Source of the DNA: Roseitalea sp. MMSF_3546
GTDB lineage: Bacteria; Pseudomonadota; Alphaproteobacteria; Rhizobiales; Rhizobiaceae
DNA: 61,304 bases
Reading direction: 5' to 3'
Assembly (NCBI RefSeq): GCF_030732865.1
Contig: NZ_JASHKB010000023.1
Coordinates: 1-61,304, forward strand
How positions within the stretch are numbered: the stretch's first letter is position 1; the number at the start of each line of letters is the position of its first letter. Below the pieces are notes generated by a model. The model made no database searches. It was not told the origin of the DNA and saw nothing but the letters and a program-made list of their open reading frames with translations. This document shows, piece by piece, positions 29,729 through 39,326 of the stretch. The position numbers and the translations under genes are program-made.

Positions 29729-32440
29729 GTGCACGGCTTGGCGACGACAAATTGGGTCTACGGCTTTGCGCCCGGCCGCGCCATCTCGGCCTGCGCCGAC
29801 GAGGCGCTGCTCGGCGGCAAGGGCGCCAAGCTGGCCGAGATGAGCCGCATCGACCTGCCGGTCCCGCCCGGCTTCACCATTACCACCGATGCCTGCCGCG
29901 CCTATCTGGGTGGCGGCCGGCGTTTCCCGGAGGGCCTTGCCGACCAGCTCGCCGCCGCCATCGCCGAGACCGAGGCGGCCACGTCCAGGACGTTCGGCGC
30001 CGGGCCGGTGCCGCTGCTCGTCTCGGTGCGTTCGGGCGCGCGCGCCTCCATGCCCGGCATGATGGACACCGTGCTCAATCTGGGGCTCAACGACGCCACG
30101 GTCGAGGCGCTGGCCCAGGCCACCGGCGACGCGCGCTTTGCCCGCGACAGCTACCGCCGCTTCATCCAGATGTATGCGACCATCGTCATGGGCGTCGAGC
30201 ACGGCCTTTTCGAGGATCTGCTCGACCAAGCTCGCGAGCGCGCCGGTGTCGGTCGCGACGACGCGCTTGGCGCCGAGGCGCTTGGCGATCTCGTCAGGGC
30301 CTACAAGAAGGCCATCGCCGACGATATGGACGAGCCGTTTCCCCAGGATGTCCACGCCCAGCTCTGGGGCGCCATCGGCGCGGTGTTTCGCAGCTGGAAT
30401 AATCCGCGCGCGGTCACCTATCGCGCCCTGCACGGCATCGACGACGACGCCTGCACCGCGGTGACCGTCCAGGCCATGGTGTTCGGCAATGCCGGCCCGC
30501 AATCGGCGACCGGCGTCGCCTTCACGCGCCATCCCTCGACCGGGGAGAAGCGCGTCTTCGGCGAATATATGGTCAACGCGCAGGGCGAGGACGTCGTCGC
30601 CGGCCTGCGCACGCCCGACCCGCTTTTGGACGATGACGACCGGCCCGGACGCGCCATGGCCGAGCACATGCCCGGCGCCTTCGCCCAGCTCGTGGAGCTC
30701 GGCGACCGGCTCGAGGCCCATTTCGGCGACATGCAGGACATCGAGTTCACCGTCGAGAACGGCACGCTGTGGCTGCTTCAGACCCGCGCCGGCAAGCGCT
30801 CGGTCGATGCGGCGATCAGGATTGCCGTCGACATGGCGCGCGAAGGCACCATCACCCGCCAGCAGGCGGTGCTGCATGTCGATCCGGCCTCGCTCGACCG
30901 GCTCCTGCATCCGCATATCGACCCGGCCGCCGAGGGCCAGGTCTTCGCCTCGGGCCTGCCCGCCTCGCCCGGTGCGGCCACCGGCGAGGTCGTGTTCTCC
31001 TCGACCGCCGCCGAAAGGGCCGTCGCCGAGGGAAGGACGGTGATCCTCGTGCGGCCCGAGACCAGCCCGGACGACATCCACGGCATGGCGGTTGCCCAGG
31101 GCATCCTGACAACGCGCGGCGGCATGACCTCGCACGCCGCCGTCGTCGCCCGCGGCATGGGAAAGCCGGCGATCACCGCCGCCGCCGACATTCGCATCGA
31201 TCTTGACAAGCGCACGATGCGCGCCGGCCCGATCACGGTGCGCGAGGGCGAGCACATCACGCTCGACGGCGGCACCGGCCGGGCGCTGCTCGGCGCCCTG
31301 CCCATGGTGCAGCGTCCGCTGACCGGCGATTTCGCCCAGCTCATGCAATGGGCCGACGCGACCCGCCGCATGGGCGTGCGCGCCAATGTCGATCTGGCCG
31401 ACGATGCCCAGGTCGCGCGCCGCTTCGGCGCCGAAGGCATCGGCCTGGTGCGCACCGAGAACATGTTCCTGGAGGGTACCGGGCTCGAGGTGATGCGCGA
31501 GATGATCATGGCGCCCGACGAGCGCGCGCGCCGCTTCGTGCTCGACCGGCTCATGCCGCTGCAGCGCGACGCCTTCGTCGCCCTGTTCGAACAGATGCCC
31601 GGCCTGCCGGTGTGCATTCGCCTGCTCGATCCGCCGCTGCACGAATTCCTGCCGCGCGAGCCGGCCGAGCTCGACGCGGTCGCCGACCGGATGGGCATCG
31701 ACCGTGCCGAGATGCGCCGCCGCGCCGACGAACTGCACGAGACCAACCCCATGCTCGGCAATCGCGGCGCGCGCCTGGCGATCTGCTACCCCGAGATCGC
31801 CGAGATGCAGACCCGCGCCATCATCGAGGCGGCGATCGTCGCCGGGAAGAAGTCGGGTTCGCCCGTGGTGCCGGAGATCGTCGTGCCGCTGGTCGCCTAT
31901 TACGCCGAGCTTCGCGTTTTGCGCGAGCGCATCGATGCCATCGCCGCCGAGGTCAAGGCGCGGCACGGCTCGGACATCCGCCATCTGATCGGCTGCATCG
32001 TCGAGTTGCCGCGCGCGGCGATCCGCGCCGACCTGATTGCCGGCGCCGCCGATTTCTTCTCCTTTGGCACGAACGACCTGACCCAGACGACACTGGGCAT
32101 TTCGCGCGACGATGCGGCCCATTTCCTGTCGCACTATCTCAAGGGCGGCGTGATCGAGCGCGATCCCTTCATCAATCTCGACCGCGAAGGGGTCGGCGAA
32201 GTCATCCGAATGGCCGCCGACAAGGGCCGCGCGGCCAATCCGGAACTGATCGCCGGCATTACCGGCGAGCATGGCGGCGACCCCGAATCGATCGCCTTCT
32301 TCGAGGAACTGGGCCTGGACTACGTCTCGTGCTCGCCCTACCGCGTGCCCGTGGCGCGGCTCGCCGCGGCCCAGGCAGCGATCCGCGCCGGCGCCAAGGG
32401 CGGTCGCAACAAGGCTCAGACCGACAGCAGGTCGAGATAG
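29729..32440 (+). CDS. ppdK: Pyruvate, phosphate dikinase
   Basis: A 903-residue enzyme interconverting pyruvate + ATP + Pi and PEP + AMP + PPi, used in gluconeogenesis or pyrophosphate-linked glycolysis. The order is nucleotide-binding domain (LGGKGAKLAEMSRIDLPVPPGF), phosphohistidine domain with GGMTSHAAVVARGMGKPA (catalytic His469) and a PEP-binding TIM barrel ending ITGEHGGDPESI with CSPYRVPVARLAAAQA. The start is GTG at 29729 with AAAGGGAG eight bases upstream; a TTG three codons later is possible. An ATG at 29654 without a good ribosome site is rejected. Confidence 0.96.
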   Translation: MHGLATTNWVYGFAPGRAISACADEALLGGKGAKLAEMSRIDLPVPPGFTITTDACRAYLGGGRRFPEGLADQLAAAIAETEAATSRTFGAGPVPLLVSVRSGARASMPGMMDTVLNLGLNDATVEALAQATGDARFARDSYRRFIQMYATIVMGVEHGLFEDLLDQARERAGVGRDDALGAEALGDLVRAYKKAIADDMDEPFPQDVHAQLWGAIGAVFRSWNNPRAVTYRALHGIDDDACTAVTVQAMVFGNAGPQSATGVAFTRHPSTGEKRVFGEYMVNAQGEDVVAGLRTPDPLLDDDDRPGRAMAEHMPGAFAQLVELGDRLEAHFGDMQDIEFTVENGTLWLLQTRAGKRSVDAAIRIAVDMAREGTITRQQAVLHVDPASLDRLLHPHIDPAAEGQVFASGLPASPGAATGEVVFSSTAAERAVAEGRTVILVRPETSPDDIHGMAVAQGILTTRGGMTSHAAVVARGMGKPAITAAADIRIDLDKRTMRAGPITVREGEHITLDGGTGRALLGALPMVQRPLTGDFAQLMQWADATRRMGVRANVDLADDAQVARRFGAEGIGLVRTENMFLEGTGLEVMREMIMAPDERARRFVLDRLMPLQRDAFVALFEQMPGLPVCIRLLDPPLHEFLPREPAELDAVADRMGIDRAEMRRRADELHETNPMLGNRGARLAICYPEIAEMQTRAIIEAAIVAGKKSGSPVVPEIVVPLVAYYAELRVLRERIDAIAAEVKARHGSDIRHLIGCIVELPRAAIRADLIAGAADFFSFGTNDLTQTTLGISRDDAAHFLSHYLKGGVIERDPFINLDREGVGEVIRMAADKGRAANPELIAGITGEHGGDPESIAFFEELGLDYVSCSPYRVPVARLAAAQAAIRAGAKGGRNKAQTDSRSR

Positions 32441-32781
32441 GCCCGCGCGACCGCCGGGCCGTGATCGAGGCCGTGGCACTCGGTCGCCACCTCGAGGCGA
32501 TGGCTGCCCGCGTCCACGGTCACGAAGGCGACGAGCGGCACGTCGTCCTCGGCGATCATCGCCGCCGCGGCGACCCGCGATACCGCTCCCTCGCCGATCG
32601 ACGGCAGGTCGAACAGGAACATGAAGCCCGTGCTGGCGCAGGCCGCCTTCACGCAATCGGCGAAAGGAACGCGGGTGAGGTCCTGTGCCGACAGGGCGAT
32701 GGCGAGCGCGTCGAGTTGGGCGCGCTGGGCCTGGCTGAGTTCGGGCGCGGGCGCGGGCATGCATGCGTCATGGATGGTCAT
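32416..32781 (-). CDS. Conserved-looking hypothetical protein
   Basis: A 121-residue protein not assigned to a family. It starts at ATG 32781 with a good ribosome site (GGGAGGA). It is predicted soluble; the central part (FMFLFDLPSIGEGAVSR, then VPLVAFVTVDAGSHRLEV) looks like alternating beta strands, and the end carries ECHGLDHGPAVARAYLDLL. No signal peptide or transmembrane helix. Its last 25 bases overlap the 3' end of ppdK tail to tail. Composition matches the neighbours, so it is probably native. Confidence 0.6.
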   Translation of the reverse strand: MTIHDACMPAPAPELSQAQRAQLDALAIALSAQDLTRVPFADCVKAACASTGFMFLFDLPSIGEGAVSRVAAAAMIAEDDVPLVAFVTVDAGSHRLEVATECHGLDHGPAVARAYLDLLSV

Positions 32782-32913
32782 GATCGTCCTCCCGATAGGG
32801 CCGCCTCCAGCCATCGACCAGCGAACGCGGACAATCGGGCAGGGATCGGGCCGATCTTTACACATTGTGCCCGGTGGCTGTAACGCAAGGTGATCGGCAA
32901 CCGGGCTGCCCGC

Positions 32914-33660
32914 ATGGCGCTGACGATCGAACTTCCCGGCAGGCGGCCGTCGCGCGCGGCGCGGTGGGCGCTGCGTCTTGCCCTGTTGCAACCGGCGCTG
33001 TGGCTGCTTGCGATCCTCGCCTACCGGGCCGACGCGATCGCCACGTCGAGCTTCCTGCTGTTGCTGATGGTCACCGGCCTTGTGTGCGTTCTCACGCTCG
33101 TTCTCATCCTGGCCGGGCTGCGCAGCCTCTGGGTGCACGGCTCGCGCGGCGGCCGGCGCCTGTCCTGGACGATCATCGTGATGATCCCGCTCGCCGCGCC
33201 CTTCGTCGGCGCGGGCTATCTTTGGATCGTCAATCCCGTTGCCGCCGACGTGTCGACCGACCAGGCCGACCCGCCCGCCTTTGCCTTCTCGCCGGCGGTC
33301 GCGCCGGTTGCGGCGGAGCAGGGGCAGGGCACCGGCCGGCGCTTCCGCGCGCCGCTCGACGTCGTGCTCGAGGTCGCCGACGGCCTCGCCCGCGACAGGG
33401 GATGGACCCCGCTTGGCCAGCGCGGCCGTGTCGGCGCCGACGACACGATCCTGGTCGATTATGCCTATCGCGTGCCGGTGCTCCATCTGCCGGTGCAGAT
33501 CGTCGTGCGCAGCCGCGACGAGGGCGACACCGCGCGCGTCGATGTGCGCGCGCGCATGGCCGATCTGTATCATGACCTCGGCTTTGGCGCTGTTCTGATC
33601 GCGCGCTATCTCGACGATCTCGACTTTGCGATGATCGGGCTGACCGATCCCGAGCCCTGA
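32914..33660 (+). CDS. DUF1499 family membrane protein
   Basis: A 248-residue protein with three hydrophobic segments in the first 105 residues (LALLQPALWLLAILAY, FLLLLMVTGLVCVLTLVLI, IIVMIPLAAPFVGAGYLW), then a DVSTDQADPPAF motif and a soluble C-terminal DUF1499-type domain (DVVLEVADGLARDRGW; DYAYRVPVLHLPVQIVVRSR). The family is common in Rhizobiales and its function is unknown. Start is uncertain: GTG at 32890 would add eight residues and neither start has a clear ribosome site. It converges with the metallo-hydrolase gene, stops 2 bp apart. Confidence 0.72.
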   Translation: MALTIELPGRRPSRAARWALRLALLQPALWLLAILAYRADAIATSSFLLLLMVTGLVCVLTLVLILAGLRSLWVHGSRGGRRLSWTIIVMIPLAAPFVGAGYLWIVNPVAADVSTDQADPPAFAFSPAVAPVAAEQGQGTGRRFRAPLDVVLEVADGLARDRGWTPLGQRGRVGADDTILVDYAYRVPVLHLPVQIVVRSRDEGDTARVDVRARMADLYHDLGFGAVLIARYLDDLDFAMIGLTDPEP

Positions 33661-33662
33661 CG

Positions 33663-34595
33663 TCAGACCGGCGCGAACCGCCCGTCGATCGCCGGCGGGC
33701 CGTCGCTCGTCACCAGCGCGCGTGCGACCAGGTCCTCCAGATGCGCCAGCACCGACAGCCCCGCCGCGCCGTGAAGCCGCGGATCGGTGTCGCGATAGAT
33801 CTGCGCGACCATGTCGGGGATCGTCCGGTCGCCGCGGTCGAGCCGCTCCAGGATTGCCCGCTCGCGCATCCTGCGATGGGTCTTCAGCCCGCGCACGAAC
33901 GCCCTGGGATTGTCCACCGGCCCGCCATGACCGGGAAGGTAGAGCCGGTCGTCGCGCGCCAGCATCACGTCGAGCGAGGCCATGTAATCGGACATCGACC
34001 CGTCGGGCGGTGCCACGATCGATGTCGACCAGGCCATGACATGATCGCCCGAAAAGACGATGCCTGTGCCCTCGAGCGCAAAGGCCAGGTGATTGGCCGC
34101 ATGGCCGGGCGTGGCGATGGTTCGAAGCGCAAAGCCCTCGCCCGCCACACGCTCGCCATCGCCGAGCGCCCGGTCCGGCGCATGCCCGCGGTCGGCGGCC
34201 GCATCGAGCGGATTGACCTCGCCGATGAACAGATCGCGCGCGGCGTGGTGCGCCGCCGCGCCGACGATCGGCGCACCCGTGCGCGCGGCCAGCGCCCGGG
34301 CCAGCGGCGAATGGTCGATATGGGTGTGCGTGACGACGATATGGCTCACCGGCCGCTCGCCGATCGCCGCAAGCAGCGCGGCCAGATGCGCCGCGTCGGC
34401 CGGCCCCGGATCGATGACGGCGACCGAATCGTCCCCGACCAGATAGCTGTTGGTGCCCAGGAAGGTGAAGGCCGACGCGTTCGGTGCGGTCACCCGCACC
34501 ACGCCGGGCGCGACCGGCACGGGCTGGCCGTGACGGGGCTCGAAGCTGCGGTCGAATTCGGGGGCCTTCGCCAATTGTCCTGTGTCCTGCGGCAT
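33663..34595 (-). CDS. MBL-fold metallo-hydrolase (LACTB2-like)
   Basis: A 310-residue metallo-beta-lactamase-fold protein. The metal-binding motif THTHIDHS gives His90, His92, Asp94 and His95; further ligands are in TPGHAANH and FSGDHVM. A C-terminal winged-helix segment (THRRMRERAILERLDRGDRTIPDMV) follows, as in the LACTB2/RNase-type branch, so a nuclease or general hydrolase is possible. The ATG at 34595 is used; two earlier in-frame ATGs (34619, 34676) exist. It is divergent from bioY. Confidence 0.82.
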   Translation of the reverse strand: MPQDTGQLAKAPEFDRSFEPRHGQPVPVAPGVVRVTAPNASAFTFLGTNSYLVGDDSVAVIDPGPADAAHLAALLAAIGERPVSHIVVTHTHIDHSPLARALAARTGAPIVGAAAHHAARDLFIGEVNPLDAAADRGHAPDRALGDGERVAGEGFALRTIATPGHAANHLAFALEGTGIVFSGDHVMAWSTSIVAPPDGSMSDYMASLDVMLARDDRLYLPGHGGPVDNPRAFVRGLKTHRRMRERAILERLDRGDRTIPDMVAQIYRDTDPRLHGAAGLSVLAHLEDLVARALVTSDGPPAIDGRFAPV

Positions 34596-34735
34596 TGCAC
34601 GGGGCGGCGGCCGCGGCATCGACCGGCCTTGCCCATCAACTGGGCAGTCGATATAGGCGATGATGGTGCGATGCAAAAGTCGCCTCGCGCATCGCGCCTT
34701 TGGAGATTTGTAAAGCCGCAGGGGAGCCCAGCGCC

Positions 34736-35314
34736 ATGACGCCGACCATCCGAACCCGACCCTTGATCGCCGGAGCGCTGCCCGAGCAGGGCGCGCTGCG
34801 CATCGCGCTGTTCGTGCTGATCGCGCTGGCCGGATCCTGGCTGCTGGCGATTTCGGGCCAGTTCAAGGTGCCGTTCTACCCGGTCCCGACGACCATGCAG
34901 ACCTTCGCCGCCATTGTCATCGGCGCCACATTCGGCGCGAGGCTGGGACTTGCCACGGGCGCTCTGTTTCTCGCCCAGGGCGCGGCCGGCCTGCCGGTCT
35001 TTGCCGGTGGCGGCGGGCTCGCCTATCTCGCCGGTCCCACGGGCGGTTATCTGGTCGGCTTCGCCGTTGCCGCCTGGCTGGTCGGCCTTGCCGCCGATCG
35101 TGGCGTGGCCGCCTCGCCCTTCAAGCTGTTTGCCGCCAGCATTGTCGGCGCCGTGGTCATCCTGGCGATGGGCTACGCCTGGCTGGCCACGCTGATCGGC
35201 GCCCAGGCCGCCTGGGTCAGCGGCGTCATGCCCTTCCTGCTCGGCGATCTGGTCAAGTGCGTGCTCGCCGCCGCGCTCGTGCCGGCCGCCGCGGGACTGC
35301 TGCAACGCCGCTGA
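34736..35314 (+). CDS. bioY: Biotin transporter BioY (ECF S component)
   Basis: A 192-residue membrane protein with about six hydrophobic segments. The family motif FYPVPTTMQTFAAIVIGATFGARLG and the GLAYLAGPTGGYLVGF segment identify the biotin-binding S component. No bioM/bioN genes are in the window, so it either uses a remote energising module or works alone, as reported for some BioY proteins. The ATG at 34736 follows GGGGAG. No BioR-type operator (TTATCTATAA-like) was found upstream. It ends in a strong terminator. Confidence 0.92.
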   Translation: MTPTIRTRPLIAGALPEQGALRIALFVLIALAGSWLLAISGQFKVPFYPVPTTMQTFAAIVIGATFGARLGLATGALFLAQGAAGLPVFAGGGGLAYLAGPTGGYLVGFAVAAWLVGLAADRGVAASPFKLFAASIVGAVVILAMGYAWLATLIGAQAAWVSGVMPFLLGDLVKCVLAAALVPAAAGLLQRR

Positions 35315-35336
35315 GCCGTCGCGGACAACGCATTGC

Positions 35337-35367
35337 ACGGCCGCGCTCTCCCGGGCGCGGCCGTTTT
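35337..35367 (+). terminator. Intrinsic terminator of bioY
   Basis: A perfect 10-bp stem, ACGGCCGCGC (35337-35346) and GCGCGGCCGT (35355-35364), with an 8-base loop followed by TTTTC. It lies 22 bases after the bioY stop codon and separates it from xdhAB. Confidence 0.8.
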
Positions 35368-35378
35368 CATGGCCGGAC

Positions 35379-35392
35379 ATGCATCATTGCAT
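35379..35392. promoter_or_regulatory. Inverted repeat upstream of xdhAB
   Basis: ATGCATCATTGCAT is a perfect 5-bp inverted repeat with a 4-base centre, placed about 50 bases before the xdhA ATG and overlapping a TTGACG that could be a -35 element. It may be an operator; its regulator is unknown. Confidence 0.25.
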
Positions 35393-35443
35393 TGACGCGG
35401 GTCCGCAGTGCGGCGCACCATGGCGCGAGCGCATGGAGGCCCG

Positions 35444-36868
35444 ATGACCACGCAGACCGCATTCCTTCTCAATGGCGCCCCGGTCGCGACCGGTGTGCGG
35501 CCCGACACCACCTTGCTCGACCTGCTGCGCGGACCGCTCGCGCTCAAGGGCACCAAGGAGGGCTGCGCCGAGGGCGATTGCGGCGCCTGTACGGTCCTGT
35601 TCAAGCGCCCGGGCGTCGCCGGTCCGCCGCTGGCCGCCAATGCCTGCATCATGACCGTCGCGCAGATCGAGGGCGCCGAGATCACCACCGTCGAGGGCCT
35701 TGCGCCCGACGGTGTGCTCAACGCCGTCCAGGACGAGATGGCAAGGAACGGCTCGTCGCAATGCGGATTCTGCACGCCGGGCATCGCGGTGGCGCTGTCG
35801 GGCCTTCTGGCCCGCGATCCCGACCCGGACGAGGCGGCGATCCATGACGCGCTGGCCGGCAATCTGTGTCGCTGCACCGGCTATCGGCCGATCGTCGATG
35901 CGACCCGGGCGGCGGCCGCGCGGCTGCGCGCCGAACTTGGCGGCGACGAGGCGCCGCAGCCCGAGGCGCGCCATGCCATGATCACCTCGCACACCGATGC
36001 CGGCGGCGCCACCGTCCATCGCCCGCACGACCTGCGCGGCCTGTTGAAGCTGCGGCGCGAGCATCCGGACGCCGTGCTGCTGGCCGGCGGCACCGATCTG
36101 GCGGTTCCGCTCGCCGGCTACGAGACGCGCTGGCCGCGCGTCATCGCCACCGGCCATGTCGGGCAATTGCGCCGCATCGAGGCCACCGACACGCACTGGA
36201 CCTTCGGCGCGGCGGTCACCTGGCAGGAGGCGCTTGAGGCCGTGCGGGACGATTATCCGTCCCTTGCCACGCTGATCAGGCGCTTCGGCTCGATCCAGAT
36301 CCGCTCTATGGGCACGATCGGCGGCAATATCGGCACGGCAAGTCCGATCGGCGACGGCCCGCCCGCGCTGATCGCGCTGGGCACCACGATCGGCCTTGCC
36401 TCGCTCGAGGGCGGCGCGCGCGACATGCCGCTCGAGGACTTCTTCGTCGACTATCGCAGGACCGCGCTGCGCGATGACGAGGTGATCACCCATGTCACCG
36501 TGCCGCGCGCGCGGGCCGGCACGCGGTTTCGCACCTACAAGGTCTCCAAGCGCTACGATCAGGACATCTCCACGGTGTGCGGCGCCTACCGGCTGGACAT
36601 GGATGGCGGGGCCGTCGCCGACATCGCCATCGCCTATGGCGGCATGGCGGCGACGCCGAAACGCGCCCCGCACGCCGAGGCGGCGCTGCGCGGCCGGCCG
36701 CTGACGCTCGATGCGGCGCGCGAAGCGGGCCGGGCGCTTGGCTCGGACTTTTCGCCGCTCACCGACTGGCGCGGCAGCGCCGCCTACCGTCACAAGGTCG
36801 CCGCCAACCTGATCGAGCGGCTGGCGCGCGATCTTGCCGGTGAAACGGTGGAGGTCATGGCGCCGTGA
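35444..36868 (+). CDS. xdhA: Xanthine dehydrogenase small subunit (2Fe-2S/FAD)
   Basis: A 474-residue subunit with two N-terminal [2Fe-2S] clusters and an FAD domain. Cluster cysteines are in GCAEGDCGACTVLF and in CGFCTPG...NLCRCTGYRPI. The FAD-binding domain begins around residue 195 (LLAGGTDLAVPLAGYE) and has SMGTIGGNIGTASPIGD. It oxidises hypoxanthine and xanthine to urate together with XdhB in purine breakdown. The ATG at 35444 has GGAGG at 35435-35439. Its stop overlaps the XdhB start. Confidence 0.95.
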   Translation: MTTQTAFLLNGAPVATGVRPDTTLLDLLRGPLALKGTKEGCAEGDCGACTVLFKRPGVAGPPLAANACIMTVAQIEGAEITTVEGLAPDGVLNAVQDEMARNGSSQCGFCTPGIAVALSGLLARDPDPDEAAIHDALAGNLCRCTGYRPIVDATRAAAARLRAELGGDEAPQPEARHAMITSHTDAGGATVHRPHDLRGLLKLRREHPDAVLLAGGTDLAVPLAGYETRWPRVIATGHVGQLRRIEATDTHWTFGAAVTWQEALEAVRDDYPSLATLIRRFGSIQIRSMGTIGGNIGTASPIGDGPPALIALGTTIGLASLEGGARDMPLEDFFVDYRRTALRDDEVITHVTVPRARAGTRFRTYKVSKRYDQDISTVCGAYRLDMDGGAVADIAIAYGGMAATPKRAPHAEAALRGRPLTLDAAREAGRALGSDFSPLTDWRGSAAYRHKVAANLIERLARDLAGETVEVMAP

Positions 36869-39186
36869 ACGAGCATGTCAGGCAGGTCAAGCGCACCGTC
36901 GTCGGCAAGGGCATCGCTCATGACAGCGCGGTCAAGCACGTCGCCGGAACGGCGGTCTATATCGACGACATGGGCGAACTGCCCGGCACGCTGCATGCCG
37001 CGCTGATCCTGTCGCCCGTCGCGCGCGGCACGCTTCACGCGATCAGGACCGGCGAGGCCGCCGCAATGGACGGCGTCGTCGCCATCGTCACCGCCGCCGA
37101 CATTCCCGGCGCCAACCAGATCGGCCCGATCGTCATCGACGAGCCGCTGTTTGCCGAGCGCGACCTCGACTATCTCGGACAGCCCATCGGCGCGGTCGCG
37201 GCGACGAGCTTCGAACAGGCGGTGCGCGCCGCCCACACCGTCGTCGTCGAACACGACAAGGCCGAGCCGGTGCTCGACATCGAGGACGCCCATGCACGCG
37301 GCGATTACGTGCTCGAGCCGCAACGGCTGGTCTCGGGCGATGTCGACGCCGCGCTTGAAAGCGCCGACCGTGTGATCGAGGGTCGGCTCGACATGGGCGG
37401 GCAGGACCATTTCTATCTTGAGACCCAGATCGCCTATGCCATCCCCGGCGAGGATGGCGACATGGTGGTCCATTCCTCCACCCAGCACCCGACCGAGGTG
37501 CAGCATCACGTCGCCCATGTTCTGGGCGGTTATGCCAATGGCGTGGACGTGCATGTGCGCCGCATGGGCGGCGGCTTTGGCGGCAAGGAAAGCCAGGCGA
37601 CCATCATCGCCTGCGCGGCGGCGCTTCTGGCGCGCAAGACTGGCCGGCCGGTCAAGCTGCGGCTCAAGCGGTCCGCCGACATGTCCGCCACCGGCAAGCG
37701 CCACGACATGGTCTCCACATGGCGCATCGGCGTCACCGAGGATGGCCGCATCACCGGCGCCGATGTTCGATATCTCGCCCGCGCGGGCAACACGGCCGAC
37801 CTGACCGGCCCGGTCCTGACCCGCGCCATGACCCACACCGACAACGCCTATCACATCCCCGCGGCGCGCTTTGTCGGCCATGCCTGCAAGACCAACACGG
37901 TCTCCAACACCGCCTTTCGCGGCTTCGGCGGCCCGCAGGGCATCATCACGGCGGAGGCGATGATCGACCAGATCGCCCGCGAACTCGATCTCGATCCGAA
38001 CCTGGTGCGCGCGCGCAACTATTACGGTCCGCAGACCGGCGAGACGACGCCCTATGACCAGCCCGTCGAGCACAATCGGCTGGGCGAGGTGACCGAGGCG
38101 ATCCTGCGCTCGGCGCAATGGACCGAGCGGCGCCGCGAGATCGACGAACACAACAAGACCGGTCCGGTGATCCGGCGCGGGCTTGCCATGATGCCGGTCA
38201 AGTTCGGCATTTCCTTCAACCTGCCATCGCTCAACCAGGCTGGCGCGCTGGTCCATGTCTATCAGGACGGTTCGGTGCATCTGAACCATGGCGGCACGGA
38301 GATGGGGCAGGGCCTGTTCATCAAGGTCGCCCAGGTGGTGGCGGAGGTGTTCCAGCTCGACATCGACAAGGTGAAGATCACCGCCACGCACACCGGCAAG
38401 GTGCCCAACACCTCGCCGACCGCCGCCTCGACGGGCTCGGATCTCAACGGCATGGCCGCCTACAAGGCCGCGACAGCGATCCGCGCGCGCATGACGCCGG
38501 TCGCGGCCCGGCATTTCGATGTGCCCGAAGACGACATCGTCTATCGCGAGAACCGCGTTCATGCGGGCAACCGGTCGATCGGCTTTGGCGAACTGGCGCA
38601 CATGTGCTGGGCGGCGCGGGTGTCGCTGTCGGAGGCGGGCCACTACGCCACCCCAAAGATCCACTGGGATTTCAAGACGATGAAGGGCCGGCCCTTCTTC
38701 TACTTCACCTATGGCGCGGCGGTCGCCGAGGTCGCCGTGGACACGCTGACCGGCGAGAACCGCGTGCTGCGGGCCGACATCCTGCAGGATTGCGGCTCGT
38801 CGCTGAACCCGGCCGTCGATCTGGGCCAGATCGAGGGCGCCTTCGTGCAGGGCATGGGCTGGCTGACCTGCGAGGAACTGTGGTGGGACGGCGAGGGCCG
38901 GCTGCGCACCATCGGCCCGTCGACTTACAAGATCCCCGGCTCGCGCGATGTGCCGCCCGCCTTCAACGTGTCGATCCTGGACGGCGCGCCGAACGCCGAG
39001 GAGACCGTGTTCCGCTCCAAGGCCGTCGGCGAGCCGCCGCTCATGCTGGCGGTGTCGGTCTGGCTGGCGCTGCGCGATGCGGTCGCTTCGTGCGGCAGGC
39101 CGGGCCTGTCGCCCAGGCTGCGCGCGCCGGCAACGCCCGAAGCGGTGCTCGCAGCCATCGACGACATGCGCGAACGCGCGGGCTGA
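36865..39186 (+). CDS. xdhB: Xanthine dehydrogenase large subunit (molybdenum cofactor)
   Basis: A 773-residue molybdopterin-binding subunit. Characteristic segments are FYLETQIAYAIPGEDG, RRMGGGFGGKESQA, NTAFRGFGGPQGI, GGTEMGQGLFIKVAQ and SKAVGEPPLMLAVSVWLALRDA, the latter carrying the catalytic glutamate (GE in VGEPP). The start is GTG at 36865, within the sequence GTGA that also contains the xdhA stop, so translation is coupled. The usual third gene, xdhC for cofactor sulfuration/insertion, is not next to it: the following gene is cysQ. Confidence 0.95.
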   Translation: MNEHVRQVKRTVVGKGIAHDSAVKHVAGTAVYIDDMGELPGTLHAALILSPVARGTLHAIRTGEAAAMDGVVAIVTAADIPGANQIGPIVIDEPLFAERDLDYLGQPIGAVAATSFEQAVRAAHTVVVEHDKAEPVLDIEDAHARGDYVLEPQRLVSGDVDAALESADRVIEGRLDMGGQDHFYLETQIAYAIPGEDGDMVVHSSTQHPTEVQHHVAHVLGGYANGVDVHVRRMGGGFGGKESQATIIACAAALLARKTGRPVKLRLKRSADMSATGKRHDMVSTWRIGVTEDGRITGADVRYLARAGNTADLTGPVLTRAMTHTDNAYHIPAARFVGHACKTNTVSNTAFRGFGGPQGIITAEAMIDQIARELDLDPNLVRARNYYGPQTGETTPYDQPVEHNRLGEVTEAILRSAQWTERRREIDEHNKTGPVIRRGLAMMPVKFGISFNLPSLNQAGALVHVYQDGSVHLNHGGTEMGQGLFIKVAQVVAEVFQLDIDKVKITATHTGKVPNTSPTAASTGSDLNGMAAYKAATAIRARMTPVAARHFDVPEDDIVYRENRVHAGNRSIGFGELAHMCWAARVSLSEAGHYATPKIHWDFKTMKGRPFFYFTYGAAVAEVAVDTLTGENRVLRADILQDCGSSLNPAVDLGQIEGAFVQGMGWLTCEELWWDGEGRLRTIGPSTYKIPGSRDVPPAFNVSILDGAPNAEETVFRSKAVGEPPLMLAVSVWLALRDAVASCGRPGLSPRLRAPATPEAVLAAIDDMRERAG

Positions 39187-39326
39187 TCTGGCAAGGCGAC
39201 CGCCCTTGGCATGATTTTCTCATCCGGCGCGTTTTTCCGGGCGCCTGGTCTTGGTCTTGCCGCCGGAACGTGTTTAGGACCTTGTGCGGCGAAGTTGTCG
39301 CCACGAGCTGAAAAGCATTGGACAAG

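Noticed and set aside
29687-32764. Open frame of about 1025 codons antisense to ppdK
   Set aside because: Shadow of ppdK. Only the 121-residue gene at 32416-32781, in another part of that frame with its own ribosome site, is retained.
34596-34735. BioR operator upstream of bioY
   Set aside because: The short AT-rich bits in this gap do not match the TTATCTATAA-type palindrome.
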